A stretch of 14,428 nt of DNA from Hamiltosporidium magnivora. Lineage: Eukaryota; Microsporidia; Dubosqiidae. Below the pieces are notes generated by a model. The model was not told the DNA's origin, searched no databases, and saw nothing but the letters and a program-made list of their open reading frames with translations. Location of the stretch: contig PITI01000326.1 in the NCBI GenBank assembly GCA_004325065.1, forward strand, positions 1-14,428, given 5' to 3'. The translations under genes were made by a program, and so were the position numbers. Below, in pieces: positions 1-8,900 of this stretch (position 1 is the stretch's first letter; every line of letters begins with the position of its first letter).

Positions 1-334
1 ATGCCATTAGCCTGTTACCTTCCGGAATAGCTAGAGTACAGGGGCTTGTCATGTCGTACGATGGCTCGCACGCAGAGACTTCAACCGAAGAGGGAACTGG
101 TGCATTAGGCGAAGGTAAAGTGTCAAGCCCACTATTTTGCATTTTACTGCATGTTTGGCTTGGTGGTGGAGGTGTTATTGTTGTGTAGGAGGAGGAAGGT
201 AGGGGAATCGCCGGTGGGTGTAGCTTACATTTTTGTATCTCACTGTCACTCTTTTTCACCTCATCAGCGTCGTTTGCAGCCTTTATTTTGGTATTATTCG
301 ATATTTCGCTGCTAACATTTTTCTTTCTACCCAT
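1..334 (-). CDS. Partial ORF, N-terminus of a Pro/Ser-rich protein, possibly from a mobile element
   Basis: The complement is open from an ATG at 334 down to position 1, giving 111 codons with no stop, so only the N-terminus is present. The protein begins MGRKKNVSSEISNN, a basic start, continues as a Lys/Asp/Glu stretch to about residue 35, and then becomes rich in proline, serine and threonine (including a PPPP run near residue 55). No domain is recognisable. The segment is 46% G+C by hand count, about twice its surroundings, which sets it apart from the host genes. That composition, a low-complexity N-terminus and the LINE relics elsewhere in the window make the start of a relatively recent retrotransposon ORF a reasonable guess, but no RT or zinc-finger motif is in view. 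It diverges from the 852-aa gene, with 96 bp between the two starts. Confidence 0.55.
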   Translation of the reverse strand, partial: MGRKKNVSSEISNNTKIKAANDADEVKKSDSEIQKCKLHPPAIPLPSSSYTTITPPPPSQTCSKMQNSGLDTLPSPNAPVPSSVEVSACEPSYDMTSPCTLAIPEGNRLMA

Positions 335-430
335 TTGAATTTATAGAATTTGTTATATTATTAATTTATTTAATTTTTCTGAAAATTTATTTGTTTATAA
401 AATATATATTTAATCCCATTTTAGAAATAA
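335..430. promoter_or_regulatory. Divergent intergenic region with CCC motif before the 431 start
   Basis: This 96-bp AT-rich spacer lies between two divergent starts. A lone CCC at 415-417 sits 13 nt before the ATG at 431. Short C- or G-rich triplets just upstream of the start codon have been described in microsporidia, and CC-containing islands also precede the starts at 3717, 7734 and 12938. The functional assignment is inference. Confidence 0.25.
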
Positions 431-2989
431 ATGAAGTATGAGAAAACATTGATGTTCATAGTTACATTATTTGTAATGTACACTTGTCAAAGTAAAGAAA
501 ATCATAAAAATGTTGAAGAATTGGTGGAAGAAATGAACAAAAATCCGTTTATTCTTTTTATTTCTACTCTATATTTAGAAAATATAATACGAAAGAGAAA
601 AACGGTTTTTAATAGTTATATTGATAATACAATATTGGAAGAAAGGGAGGTAATGAAAAAGGAAAAAACTATTTTTAAAGATTATTTTGACAATATAATA
701 TGTGAAGAAAAGGGGGAGACGAGAGAAGAAAAAATATTTTTTATTTTTGAAAACGAAATAATCAAATACTTTACTTTTTTAAATCCAAATTATTATAATG
801 AATGGGTTGATATTTTTAAGTATCGTATTTTTTATGAAATTTATTGTTGTTTTTTAAGTGTATTTGATGGAATGGAAATGAAATTTAATGAACATAAATT
901 TTTTCTTGAAAGAATGAAGGTTTATGTTAGAAATAGTGGGTTTTATAGTGTAGAAAGTATTCTGTCGTGCAATAAATCTATTATTGTATCCGAAAATGAT
1001 TATATTTCAGAATTTATAGATATTACCATGAAAATGAATAATAATCTGCCACAAAAAGAAAATAATCAGATCAAAACAAGTATATTACCGAATTTATTAG
1101 ATAAAGGGTTATACGATGGAATTTTACTAGAAGAAAAAAAGAATGATAGAAACTTACAAGAAGAAAAATCATACGAAGAGAAATTACAGGATGAGAAATT
1201 TCAAGATACAAACTTAAATGAAGCAGAATCACAAGAAAAAGATGTTTTAGCAGATAATAGTTTGTCTAAAAATCACAGAAATACATTTCATATGAAATTA
1301 AACGATAGTTTAAGAGAAATGGAAATAACCAACCTTAGAAAATTAATTGAATTATATACCGGGCATATTCAATATATTTTAGATCAATTAAAGTCTCATG
1401 CGTATATTGGGAGTAAAACCGATCAAAAAGAGTCTGAAATATGTGAAATCAAATGTACAAAAGATTTTCATTTTAATTATTGTACTTGTAAGTTGAATAA
1501 AAAAAGAAAGCAAGTCTCAACGGCATGCAATACTTTTTCAAGTATATCTAAAAAAACAAAACGAAAAGAAAGTACACATGAAACATTAGAAAATGAATTA
1601 TCAAATCGAAACACTGATAAAATTTGTCTAAAAAACGAAGGTAATTTTCCGTTATATGAAAAAGAATTGCTTGATAGAAACACTAGTGGAATTTTTTGCA
1701 AAGATAAAGGTGGCATTCCGTTGAATGAAAAAGAATTATTTGAAAATAAATCAACAAATCGAAACAAAGCAATAAATGGGTTTAAAAATACTAAATCTAC
1801 AAAAAATCGAATTCCTTTAGACATTTTTCAATCAATTCAACTGGATTTAAAAAAATATTTTGGTAAAATATTTGATTCGAACGAACAAAAAATTAAAAGA
1901 TTTTCATTTTTAAAAATATATTTTGAATCAAAATTATACAAACTTTATAATATTTTATTACGAGAAAGTTTAACTGAAGATATGAAAAAAATAATATTTA
2001 AATCTATTTACTTTTTATTTTATAAAACTTACACTGAGGTCATACGGAATTCGATAGATAATATAAAATCTTTAGAACTTAAAAATTTTAAAAGTACAAA
2101 CTGTGAGAATATTTATTCTTATTTTGAACAAATTCTCAAAATGGATGAATTTTTAATTGGATCAGAAAAAGCCACAGGTTTCATTCCTTTAAATTCGTTA
2201 ATTATACTTTCTATAAATTATAATCAAATTGTACTTATTTTCGATTTAGACAATACATTATTCCCAACAGATGAAATAGAAAAAAATGGAGTATCTTTAA
2301 ATAATACTGATATATACAGTATAGGTGATTCCTTGAGAAAGTACTTTTTAGAAAGCAACAGTTCAAACGATAAATATACAGGAAGTATAAATGATCCAGA
2401 ATCTTTGATTATGAGGAAAAACGATTCTGTTAATAAAGCATCTATATGTAGTATTATTGATAAAAATGTATCATTAGATAATTTAAAGATGGAAAATAAC
2501 CTATCATTCAATGGAACTTCAGCAAGTAGTATTATTACAACCGAGGAGTCATTTGAAGAATTAAAAATGAAAAACGAACATTTTATAGATCAAAAACAAT
2601 TACCTTTTCTAAAAATAACTCAACATATTATTTATAAAGAAAGATTAAAAATATTTCTGACAAATTTACCAGGTAAAAAAATATGTTTCACAAATTCTAG
2701 AAAACACCATGCTTCATATATTCTCACATTACTAAATATTTTAGATTGTTTTGATATAATTGTACATCGAGGAGATATAGAAGATACAAAATATATAAAA
2801 CCTGGGGTACAATCATATATTTTTATGGAAAAATTATTAGGAGTGCCACCAAATCTCATATATTTTTATGATGATGATTATATTAACTATATGATGGCAA
2901 AACAAAGGAAATGGAATTCTTTTTTAATCAAAGATTCTCTTGAACAAGTCGTGACTGAATCGTTGGAGTCTTACAATGGTTTGGTGTAG
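431..2989 (+). CDS. Secreted-looking HAD phosphatase, pyrimidine 5'-nucleotidase (SDT1/PHM8)-like, with long N-terminal extension
   Basis: This is an 852-residue protein. An in-frame TAA directly before the ATG (428-430) fixes the start. Residues 5-19 form a hydrophobic stretch (LMFIVTLFVMYTC), a likely signal peptide or anchor. Residues 20-590 match nothing I recognise; they are charged, mostly helical, and contain two tandem duplications. The HAD domain spans about 600-845. Motif I is FDLDNTLF (D605, D607). Motif II is FTNS (T754) followed by RKHHASYIL. Motif III is IKPG (K790). Motif IV is FYDDD (D814, D815). The spacing and the FTN-to-KP-to-DD series resemble pyrimidine nucleotidases of the SDT1/PHM8 type, which dephosphorylate UMP/CMP. 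Those enzymes are about 200-320 residues, so the extension is exceptional, and the cap segment is replaced by about 145 repeat-bearing residues. All catalytic residues are present, so activity is plausible. Substrate and secretion are inferred; another HAD phosphatase is the main alternative. Confidence 0.8.
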   Translation: MKYEKTLMFIVTLFVMYTCQSKENHKNVEELVEEMNKNPFILFISTLYLENIIRKRKTVFNSYIDNTILEEREVMKKEKTIFKDYFDNIICEEKGETREEKIFFIFENEIIKYFTFLNPNYYNEWVDIFKYRIFYEIYCCFLSVFDGMEMKFNEHKFFLERMKVYVRNSGFYSVESILSCNKSIIVSENDYISEFIDITMKMNNNLPQKENNQIKTSILPNLLDKGLYDGILLEEKKNDRNLQEEKSYEEKLQDEKFQDTNLNEAESQEKDVLADNSLSKNHRNTFHMKLNDSLREMEITNLRKLIELYTGHIQYILDQLKSHAYIGSKTDQKESEICEIKCTKDFHFNYCTCKLNKKRKQVSTACNTFSSISKKTKRKESTHETLENELSNRNTDKICLKNEGNFPLYEKELLDRNTSGIFCKDKGGIPLNEKELFENKSTNRNKAINGFKNTKSTKNRIPLDIFQSIQLDLKKYFGKIFDSNEQKIKRFSFLKIYFESKLYKLYNILLRESLTEDMKKIIFKSIYFLFYKTYTEVIRNSIDNIKSLELKNFKSTNCENIYSYFEQILKMDEFLIGSEKATGFIPLNSLIILSINYNQIVLIFDLDNTLFPTDEIEKNGVSLNNTDIYSIGDSLRKYFLESNSSNDKYTGSINDPESLIMRKNDSVNKASICSIIDKNVSLDNLKMENNLSFNGTSASSIITTEESFEELKMKNEHFIDQKQLPFLKITQHIIYKERLKIFLTNLPGKKICFTNSRKHHASYILTLLNILDCFDIIVHRGDIEDTKYIKPGVQSYIFMEKLLGVPPNLIYFYDDDYINYMMAKQRKWNSFLIKDSLEQVVTESLESYNGLV
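599..730 (+). repeat. 22-residue tandem duplication in the HAD protein (residues 57-100)
   Basis: Residues 57-78 (KTVFNSYIDNTILEE...) and 79-100 (KTIFKDYFDNIICEE...) align without gaps, with 10 of 22 identical by hand count. This is an internal coding duplication just after the signal peptide. Confidence 0.65.
1595..1732 (+). repeat. 23-residue tandem repeat in the HAD protein (residues 389-434)
   Basis: Units 389-411 (ELSNRNTDKIC...) and 412-434 (ELLDRNTSGIF...) share 12 of 23 residues, including RNT and a final PL-x-EK. A degenerate third unit starts at residue 435 (ELFENKSTNRN). Confidence 0.65.
2426..2581 (+). repeat. 26-residue tandem repeat inside the HAD cap region (residues 666-717)
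   Basis: Units 666-691 and 692-717 keep S-x-N, S-I-I and L-K-M at a constant spacing of 26 residues. A weaker third copy (SLNNTDIYSI) begins at residue 622. The block lies between HAD motifs I and II, where the helical cap would normally sit. Confidence 0.55.
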
Positions 2990-3716
2990 ATTTGAAAATA
3001 CAAGCATTTGTGGTTCTAGAAATTTATAAATTAAAATTACTTTTCTATTTGATACAGATTTATATATTTCAATTACAAGATACAATGGTAAAAATATGAA
3101 AGTTTGAATCTAATAACTTGTTAAAAAATACTTTTTATTTTTATTTTATACTATTTTACAATTTATTATCTTAATTACGACTTTTTAAATATTATGAAAT
3201 CTATAATGTTTGCGGTCTTTTTTTAACATGTCAAATCGGTTTCTTACACTATTATACACTTTAAATACAATCTTACGAACATTACTCGGTATTTTAAATG
3301 GTCTTCCCTAATCAATTTATATATTTTTAATAAAATAAAATATTTTCTAAAGATAGATAATTTACTTTTTTTTTCAGATAAAATAGTTTGCAAAGAAGAA
3401 TTACATTTTTATAAAATATTGATCAATAAAATGTAAATTATTATCTATAAAATAGATAAACAATTAAAAATTGAACCAAATAAATAACAAACTGAAGTAA
3501 TAAACAAGTACATATAAATAAAAATATGTATGTTGTATGAAATATTTTATGGCAATTATTGCATAAATTGAATTCTAAAAATAGTAAAGCAAATATTGTA
3601 TTATATCAGTGTGAGGGTTTAAATATATAAAGATAATATCTTAATTTTTGAAAGTATATAATTTTTAGATTTTTTTTTATATTTTTTGAAAAAAAGTGAT
3701 CCTAGCGAAAATTTGA
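2990..3716. other. AT-rich intergenic region, no gene seen
   Basis: This stretch is very AT-rich (about 17% G+C in a sampled 120 bp), with many homopolymer runs and no coding-like frame on either strand. A TATATAA at 3624-3630 and a CC island at 3701-3702, 14 nt before the VPS4 start, are the only candidate signals, and both are weak. Confidence 0.5.
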
Positions 3717-4934
3717 ATGAAACATATTTTTGAAGAAGTTTTAAAAATAAATATGGAAAAAGATACATTATTACGAAAACAAAAAGTTATAAGAATTTGT
3801 AATGAATTTATAGACTTTCTATTACAGAATAAAGAAGAGGAAAATTATTTGCTTTATAAAAAAATAGCGTGTAGGTTAGTAGAATATTGTGAAATGTTTA
3901 AAAATATAAAAAATCCATTTTTGGGTAAAACAATTGTTGAAGAGGTTAAAAATATATTGGAAAAGGAAAATGGAAAGTTTATTTGTGACGAGAGAAAAAT
4001 ACATAAAAAGGTAGAAATTAATTGTGTAAAAAATGGCACCTTAGAGGATGTGATCGGACTGGAAAAAGTAAAAACAATGTTTTTTGATTCAATCAAACTC
4101 CCTATATTGCATCCTGAGTTGTTTATAGGCAATAGAAAACCGCCGAGATGTATTTTACTATATGGGCCACCTGGTACTGGAAAGACTTGCATTGTAAATT
4201 TACTCGGATCTATTCTTTCAAATTTAAAAATAATACAATTTTCTGCTTCTGATATTTTTTCAAAATATGTTGGAGATAGTGAGAAGCAAATTAGAAATAT
4301 TTTTGAAACCCCAGAAAATAATATGCCGTGTGTTATTTTTATCGATGAAATAGATTTTATATGTCAAGAAAGAATAAATAACACGAATGAGTGTAATAAT
4401 CGTATTAAATCCGAGCTTCTTATTAGACTTAATGAACTCGATACAAAAAAAAATATTTTTTTCGTCGGTGCCACCAATTTTCCATGGTCTTTAGATCACG
4501 CATTTATAAGAAGATTTCATAAAAAAATATATATTGGACTTCCCGAAGTTGAAGATAGAATTAAAATACTAAAATTTTATCTTTCAAAAAATTCAAACAA
4601 GTTGGCCGAGCAAGATTATACTTTCATGGCAGAGAATACTAATTGTTTTTCCGGATCAGATATTAAGAATCTTTGTGAAAATATGCTGTGTCTCACTCTT
4701 GATGAACTCAAAAAATGTAAAAAGTTTATTAGAGAAAATAATATTTATAGACCTTGGAAACATGGGGATTCAGACCCTTTAATTTGTTCTTTTGAAGAAA
4801 TACCCGGAACAATCTTAGAACCTCCACTGCTTCTTACACATTTTCAAGAAGCTATTAAAAATTCTAAAAGTTCAATCAAAAAAGATGAAATAATTAAGTT
4901 TATTGAATGGACAAACATCTACGGCGAAAAATAA
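3717..4934 (+). CDS. VPS4: VPS4-type AAA ATPase (ESCRT-III disassembly)
   Basis: This 405-residue protein has its start fixed by an in-frame TGA immediately upstream. VPS4 hexamers pull ESCRT-III filaments apart in membrane scission and endosomal sorting. Residues 1-75 are helical and charged, and may be a divergent MIT domain. The AAA domain begins near 112 (DVIGLEKVK). Walker A is GPPGTGKT (150-157), pore loop 1 is KYVG (183-186), Walker B is IFIDE (D210, E211), sensor 1 is GATN (N254), and the paired arginine fingers are R265 and R266. The GNRKP before Walker A and PWSLD after sensor 1 are VPS4-like. The C-terminus keeps the VPS4-specific ending: a WKHGDSDP segment where the beta domain lies, then an IPG-x-ILEPPLL stretch and a terminal helix ending near the stop. 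This excludes katanin, spastin and fidgetin. It is slightly shorter than the 430-440 residues usual in the family. The pore-loop aromatic is Tyr instead of the usual VPS4 Trp. Confidence 0.92.
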   Translation: MKHIFEEVLKINMEKDTLLRKQKVIRICNEFIDFLLQNKEEENYLLYKKIACRLVEYCEMFKNIKNPFLGKTIVEEVKNILEKENGKFICDERKIHKKVEINCVKNGTLEDVIGLEKVKTMFFDSIKLPILHPELFIGNRKPPRCILLYGPPGTGKTCIVNLLGSILSNLKIIQFSASDIFSKYVGDSEKQIRNIFETPENNMPCVIFIDEIDFICQERINNTNECNNRIKSELLIRLNELDTKKNIFFVGATNFPWSLDHAFIRRFHKKIYIGLPEVEDRIKILKFYLSKNSNKLAEQDYTFMAENTNCFSGSDIKNLCENMLCLTLDELKKCKKFIRENNIYRPWKHGDSDPLICSFEEIPGTILEPPLLLTHFQEAIKNSKSSIKKDEIIKFIEWTNIYGEK

Positions 4935-5634
4935 ACCTACAAATTGTTTTACTTGCTGTTAAATTTTATTTTAAAACGAAATCCATTGATTATCAATTGG
5001 TTTCTTATTAAATATTTTCATTAAATTTATGAGTTAAATTAAAAAGAAAACACTAAGTTTAAATTTTTTTTTTAATATTTGTTTTTAATATCTCTATCTA
5101 TCTTTATACATATGAAAATGCATGTGTGTAGCTTTACGACTGAAAAAAAAGCGTGCTATTTAAATATAAAGGGATTTAATGTCTATTTGAAAGTATGTAA
5201 ACTAAAGAGTTTTATAGAGTTACTTTTAACAAAGGGTGTTTGAACGAGTATAGTTATTTAAAAAGGTTGATATATAGATTAGTGGATTGAAGGATGACAC
5301 ATTAAATAAATATCCTAGACCAACGGATTGTTAATATTAAGTGATTAAATTGTAGGGTGTTAATGGAATCTAAAAATAAAAGAGATTTTTATTAGAAATA
5401 AAATAGCTTAACCTGAAATTAGTAAAATAATAGTATCATTGAAGAGGTGTTACGTATTTTTTGTCTTCAATCCATCTTTTTTTTCTGGAATAGAATTAAC
5501 ACTTTTTTATGGTAGCCATGCAACACACTACACTCTAAAATTGGTATAGGATTTGCAAACCGGTGAGATGCTAAAATACAATATCGCTAAAAATTTCGGA
5601 ATAGAAAAATATTTTCAAACATAAACTTATAAAT
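4935..5634. other. Intergenic DNA, possibly decayed
   Basis: This holds no intact gene. The best small frame is an ATG at 5112 giving 43 codons to a TGA at 5241-5243, with a mixed, protein-like composition (for example FTTEKKACYLNIKG). Near 5560-5620 another frame reads DLQTGEMLKYNIAK before a stop. Neither is recognisable. Chance or remnants of an old coding sequence are both possible. Confidence 0.3.
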
Positions 5635-6840
5635 ATGATACATGTAAAAGACAGACAAAAAGATGATGTAAGCGCTTATTCGTATAATGCAAGCTATGGA
5701 AGAAAACCGACAACCTTTAAAGGAGCCCTTAAATCATTCTCTATGGATTTTCATCAAACTCTGCCAAGTATTTCATTTCAAAACGGCTGATGAACTAAAT
5801 GCATGTCTCAATTAATCAGTTTATAGCTAAATATAACCAAAATGACATCAAAAACCAACATAAGTATTAAACTACGAAATTATGCAGCATTCAAATCCTT
5901 GCAAAATAATTACCAGATCTAGAAAATTAGCAAATATAATTCGACAGATTTATAAATTTATCAAATTACCAGAAAACCTGTATATGCTGACAAAAACTAA
6001 CGATGGATTGATTAAAAACGTTTTCAGATACATTGAATATCAGTAGAATCAGCAGTGGCTCGATGCAAGTCTATATTAGCAACTACCAATAATGGTGTGA
6101 GACTTATAAATTTAAAATGACATATAAGGAAGCAAAAACATATAATTTCTTCGATACCGTGATCAATCAAGAATGGTTTTCAATTATTCGACAAAATTCA
6201 AAATTAATCAGAATCTTCAGGATTCCAATGTACATTTGAAGCTTGAAAATTTGATGTTTATCATTCTTTCTGTAACACTAATCTACCATAACTTGGTTAC
6301 GGTAAGAACTTTTGGGAAATTAACTTATAACTGATATCATCGAAGGAGCAATTTAAAAATGTAAATTCGATGAGGGGAATGAATTCTTACCAAAAATTAT
6401 CTAGTTCCAACATATATTCTATTTGAATTTTAACGTTTACATTTTCCTATCTAACTCGGTTTTAATGAACATAAACAGATAACAAGAACAATCGCAGCAA
6501 ATATACGAATAAATTTGACGAATTTCAGCTTCTGATATAGGCAACTCTATGTGGCTACTTCACAAACGAGAAAATCTTCGAATGTGTATTTACTAATTAT
6601 TTATTTGCTTATTTCTGCCTTCTTTTAATATGATATAGCCAGGATTATACGACATGGGCCTATAGGTCCAGAGTGGCTATAGCTCAGTGAAATTTTAAGG
6701 AAATGTTCGAACAATGCTATACACACATTTTCAAGCGGATAATTTTTAATGTGATTATCTTCCTCTACCAAAATGCTTACACACTAGACAAAAACCAAAA
6801 ATATTGTATATCCAAAAGCACTTGAGATGAATCAGATCAA
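5635..6840 (+). pseudogene. Probable decayed coding region, unidentified
   Basis: G+C rises to about 35% in a sampled part (5641-5760), against 17% in nearby bare DNA. One forward frame (codons beginning at 5672) has long stop-free runs separated by clusters of stops: 5672-5812, 5864-6043 (60 codons), 6146-6331 (62 codons) and 6629-6679, the last reading RHGPIGPEWL before TAG. A second frame gives an ATG-initiated 51-codon ORF at 5635-5790 and the fragment ATTNNGVRLINLK at 6079-6117. Total stops in the main frame (about 25 in 390 codons) are only a little below chance, so decay of a gene is inferred from run lengths, composition and residue mix. I could not identify a family; the TTNNGV fragment faintly recalls a MULE transposase, which is weak evidence. 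Confidence 0.3.
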
Positions 6841-7098
6841 ATTAGATTAAAATAAAAAATTTCAATATCTTTTTAAATTTTCCTATGTTCTCTATTTTCT
6901 TTCTTTTTAGATTGCAGATACGAGCGAAAGTTAAGCAATTTAAAGAATATATATCATTATTTTTGTAAAGTGTGTATTTGATAATGTTTTAATGCCATTA
7001 ACTCTGTTTTTGGTTTTACGTAAACAACTCCTCCTCTAACACACTATTGATATCCTTTGAATAGTTACATGCAGAAGTTTTAATCTTAAAAGTGTAAA

Positions 7099-7377
7099 AA
7101 GCCATTTGATAACGAGGGGTTGCCTGAAAATTGTTAAATTTTTGCTAGGAGTGTGATCGCAGATCAAATCTACTTTGGGCTCCCAAGACATGGAAGATTT
7201 GTCATATTACACCTTTTGAAATTCTTGAAATTTTAGCTAAGATATATCTCGGAGACTCTAATAGAGCATAATTATATGTTAATATATCGTAATTTAATTT
7301 ATAACCTACTAGTTGGCATTCGTGGCTTAATAAGAGGTATGTTTTTTTTTCTATCTCCTAAAAGTCATGTCTTCTAA
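7099..7377 (+). pseudogene. Possible decayed coding fragment
   Basis: One frame reads through with only two internal stops and a mixed composition, including DQIYFGLPRHGRFVILHLL near 7165-7225 and a 46-codon run LRYISETLIEHNYM... ending at a TAA in 7375-7380. Nothing is recognisable. It may continue the decayed region that begins at 5635. Confidence 0.2.
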
Positions 7378-7394
7378 GGCGATTGAGCAAGGCA

Positions 7395-7574
7395 ATGTTT
7401 CCATACATTTACATATTAAATACTGACAATCCAGCGTTATTTCAAAAAAATTTCATAAAAACACTAAAAAAATTATTGGAACAAGCGATTAACCGTTTTA
7501 TTGAATGTATTTATCTTATTAAGTTTCATATAGAACGACCTAGAATGTGGTGTGGATTCGCGCAAAAAAATTAA
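7395..7574 (+). CDS. Small ORF of 59 codons, doubtful
   Basis: From an ATG at 7395 the frame is open for 59 residues (MFPYIYILNTDNPALF...), ending in RPRMWCGFAQKN. It is predicted helical, with no signal peptide or motif I recognise. It lies at the end of the gene-free stretch after VPS4 and could be a short real gene, the last piece of the decayed region upstream, or chance. Its residue mix (Trp, Cys, Pro) is more protein-like than typical translated AT-rich spacer. Confidence 0.25.
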   Translation: MFPYIYILNTDNPALFQKNFIKTLKKLLEQAINRFIECIYLIKFHIERPRMWCGFAQKN

Positions 7575-7733
7575 AAGATGATTTCCCCTGAATTTTAAAT
7601 AATTATTGACAAGAAAATAGTTTCCTATCTGGTTGTTTTCACTCGATTCATATTGAAATATTAAAATATTTAAATATCATTTTTTTTAATTTTTCTAAAA
7701 ATTTTTTAAAAAAATATTATTTAGAAGCCTAAG

Positions 7734-8900
7734 ATGGTAAATGTTTTTCTTTTGATCTTGAAGGAATGTCTTAATAGTCGCCTAGAACATATACAAGGCA
7801 ATTCCACAAGGCAATATAATGATTCATGCCAATTAAACCCAGATATACTATCGTTATATTTGGATTGCTCTTTTCCAGAAATGGCAACTCAAACATTTGA
7901 TTATTATGATAAAGATTTCTGTGATTCTATACCTGAACAATGTGAGAATTTAAGTACTCAAAATCATGAAATGGAATCCGAGTCTGGTTCTTGCATTGAC
8001 ATAGATGAATTAGTAGATCGAGAAATCGAATTGCAAACCGCTGATAATGTGGTATCTGATTTTAGGTGTAACAACCATTCGGTGGTTCGACCGATAGAAC
8101 GAAGTAAGGAATTTAATCCGTTAGAATCTGCAGAAACGACCAATAGCATACAATTAACGGATAAAAACGAGACCGACACCGATTTATCATTAAGTTTTCC
8201 TACATTAAATAGAGAGAGTCTAAATGAAACAACAAAACTAACAGACGAAGAAATACATTTGCCAATCCAAAAACCTCATGAGTCACGGGTGCCATGGGCT
8301 CAGTCAAATAATTACGAATTAAAATTGAAACGAATTTTACTGCAAAAAAAATACAAAAAAATTTCACAACGGCGCACCACAGGGCAAACAATAAGTGATT
8401 TTGATCAAAAAAGAGCAATTAAATATATCAAAGATTTGCACTCTGAAGTAAAAAAAGATATTTCAAAAATTGAAGATGAAAATAATCTCTTAGATATGTC
8501 AGAAATTCGATATGAATATAGTTTCAGAATAGTTTTTAAAAGAAAAATTCAAGCACTCGAAATGAAGAGATTTAAACGAAATGAAGATTTGGCTTGCGAA
8601 TTAAAATTTGCAAAATCCATAATTTGCCACGAAAAAAAATTTATGAAAAATTTGCGGTTAGAAGAAAAAAATTTACTTCTTTCCATTAAATTTAAGTTAA
8701 AGAATTTTGAACAAAATATTCTAGATTTAAAAAAATATCATATTTTGAGTGAAATTCCTTTTTTAATGTATTCATACAACAAAGGCTCGATAAGTTTAAA
8801 AGAAGATTGTGTGTTTTATGTTAGTTATATGTTTAAAATATTAGAAGTTTGTTATTTAAACAGCAAAAGTTTCATTGGACTTGAAAATCAGTTTTTTTGA
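7734..8900 (+). CDS. Unrecognised protein, N-terminal two thirds of a frame-split gene
   Basis: The ATG at 7734 follows an in-frame TAG (7722-7724), and the frame runs 388 codons to a TGA at 8898-8900. I recognise no family. Residues 1-12 (MVNVFLLILKEC) are hydrophobic and might be a weak signal sequence. Residues 20-190 are acidic and polar, Ser/Thr/Asn/Glu-rich and probably disordered. Residues 195-330 are strongly charged and helical (Lys/Glu/Leu-rich), a candidate coiled coil. The rest is hydrophobic and helical. The stop falls at the end of a T7 run, and the downstream frame continues without its own ATG, so the true product is most likely about 603 residues (one T fewer) or 591 (a 37-nt intron at 8891-8927). 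Confidence 0.65.
   Translation: MVNVFLLILKECLNSRLEHIQGNSTRQYNDSCQLNPDILSLYLDCSFPEMATQTFDYYDKDFCDSIPEQCENLSTQNHEMESESGSCIDIDELVDREIELQTADNVVSDFRCNNHSVVRPIERSKEFNPLESAETTNSIQLTDKNETDTDLSLSFPTLNRESLNETTKLTDEEIHLPIQKPHESRVPWAQSNNYELKLKRILLQKKYKKISQRRTTGQTISDFDQKRAIKYIKDLHSEVKKDISKIEDENNLLDMSEIRYEYSFRIVFKRKIQALEMKRFKRNEDLACELKFAKSIICHEKKFMKNLRLEEKNLLLSIKFKLKNFEQNILDLKKYHILSEIPFLMYSYNKGSISLKEDCVFYVSYMFKILEVCYLNSKSFIGLENQFF

Noticed and set aside
1477..2859. Minus-strand open frames of 75-115 codons inside the HAD gene
   Set aside because: They lie antisense within a motif-bearing coding frame, have no recognisable features, and mirror its Lys/Glu/Asn codons as Phe/Leu/Ser.
5290..5330. DDTLNKYPRPTDC resembling the LTR-retrotransposon RT motif around YPLP
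   Set aside because: Only a handful of residues agree and the flanking frame is full of stops; chance is sufficient.
6674..6712. tRNA-like A box (TAGCTCAGTGA) and B box (GTTCGAAC)
   Set aside because: The boxes are only about 15 nt apart, leaving no room for an anticodon arm, and no acceptor stem pairs. The A-box-like bases also lie inside a protein-like decayed frame.
7150..7192. tRNA T-arm-like CAGATCAAATCTAC
   Set aside because: The loop is too short, one stem pair mismatches, and no D or anticodon arm precedes it.
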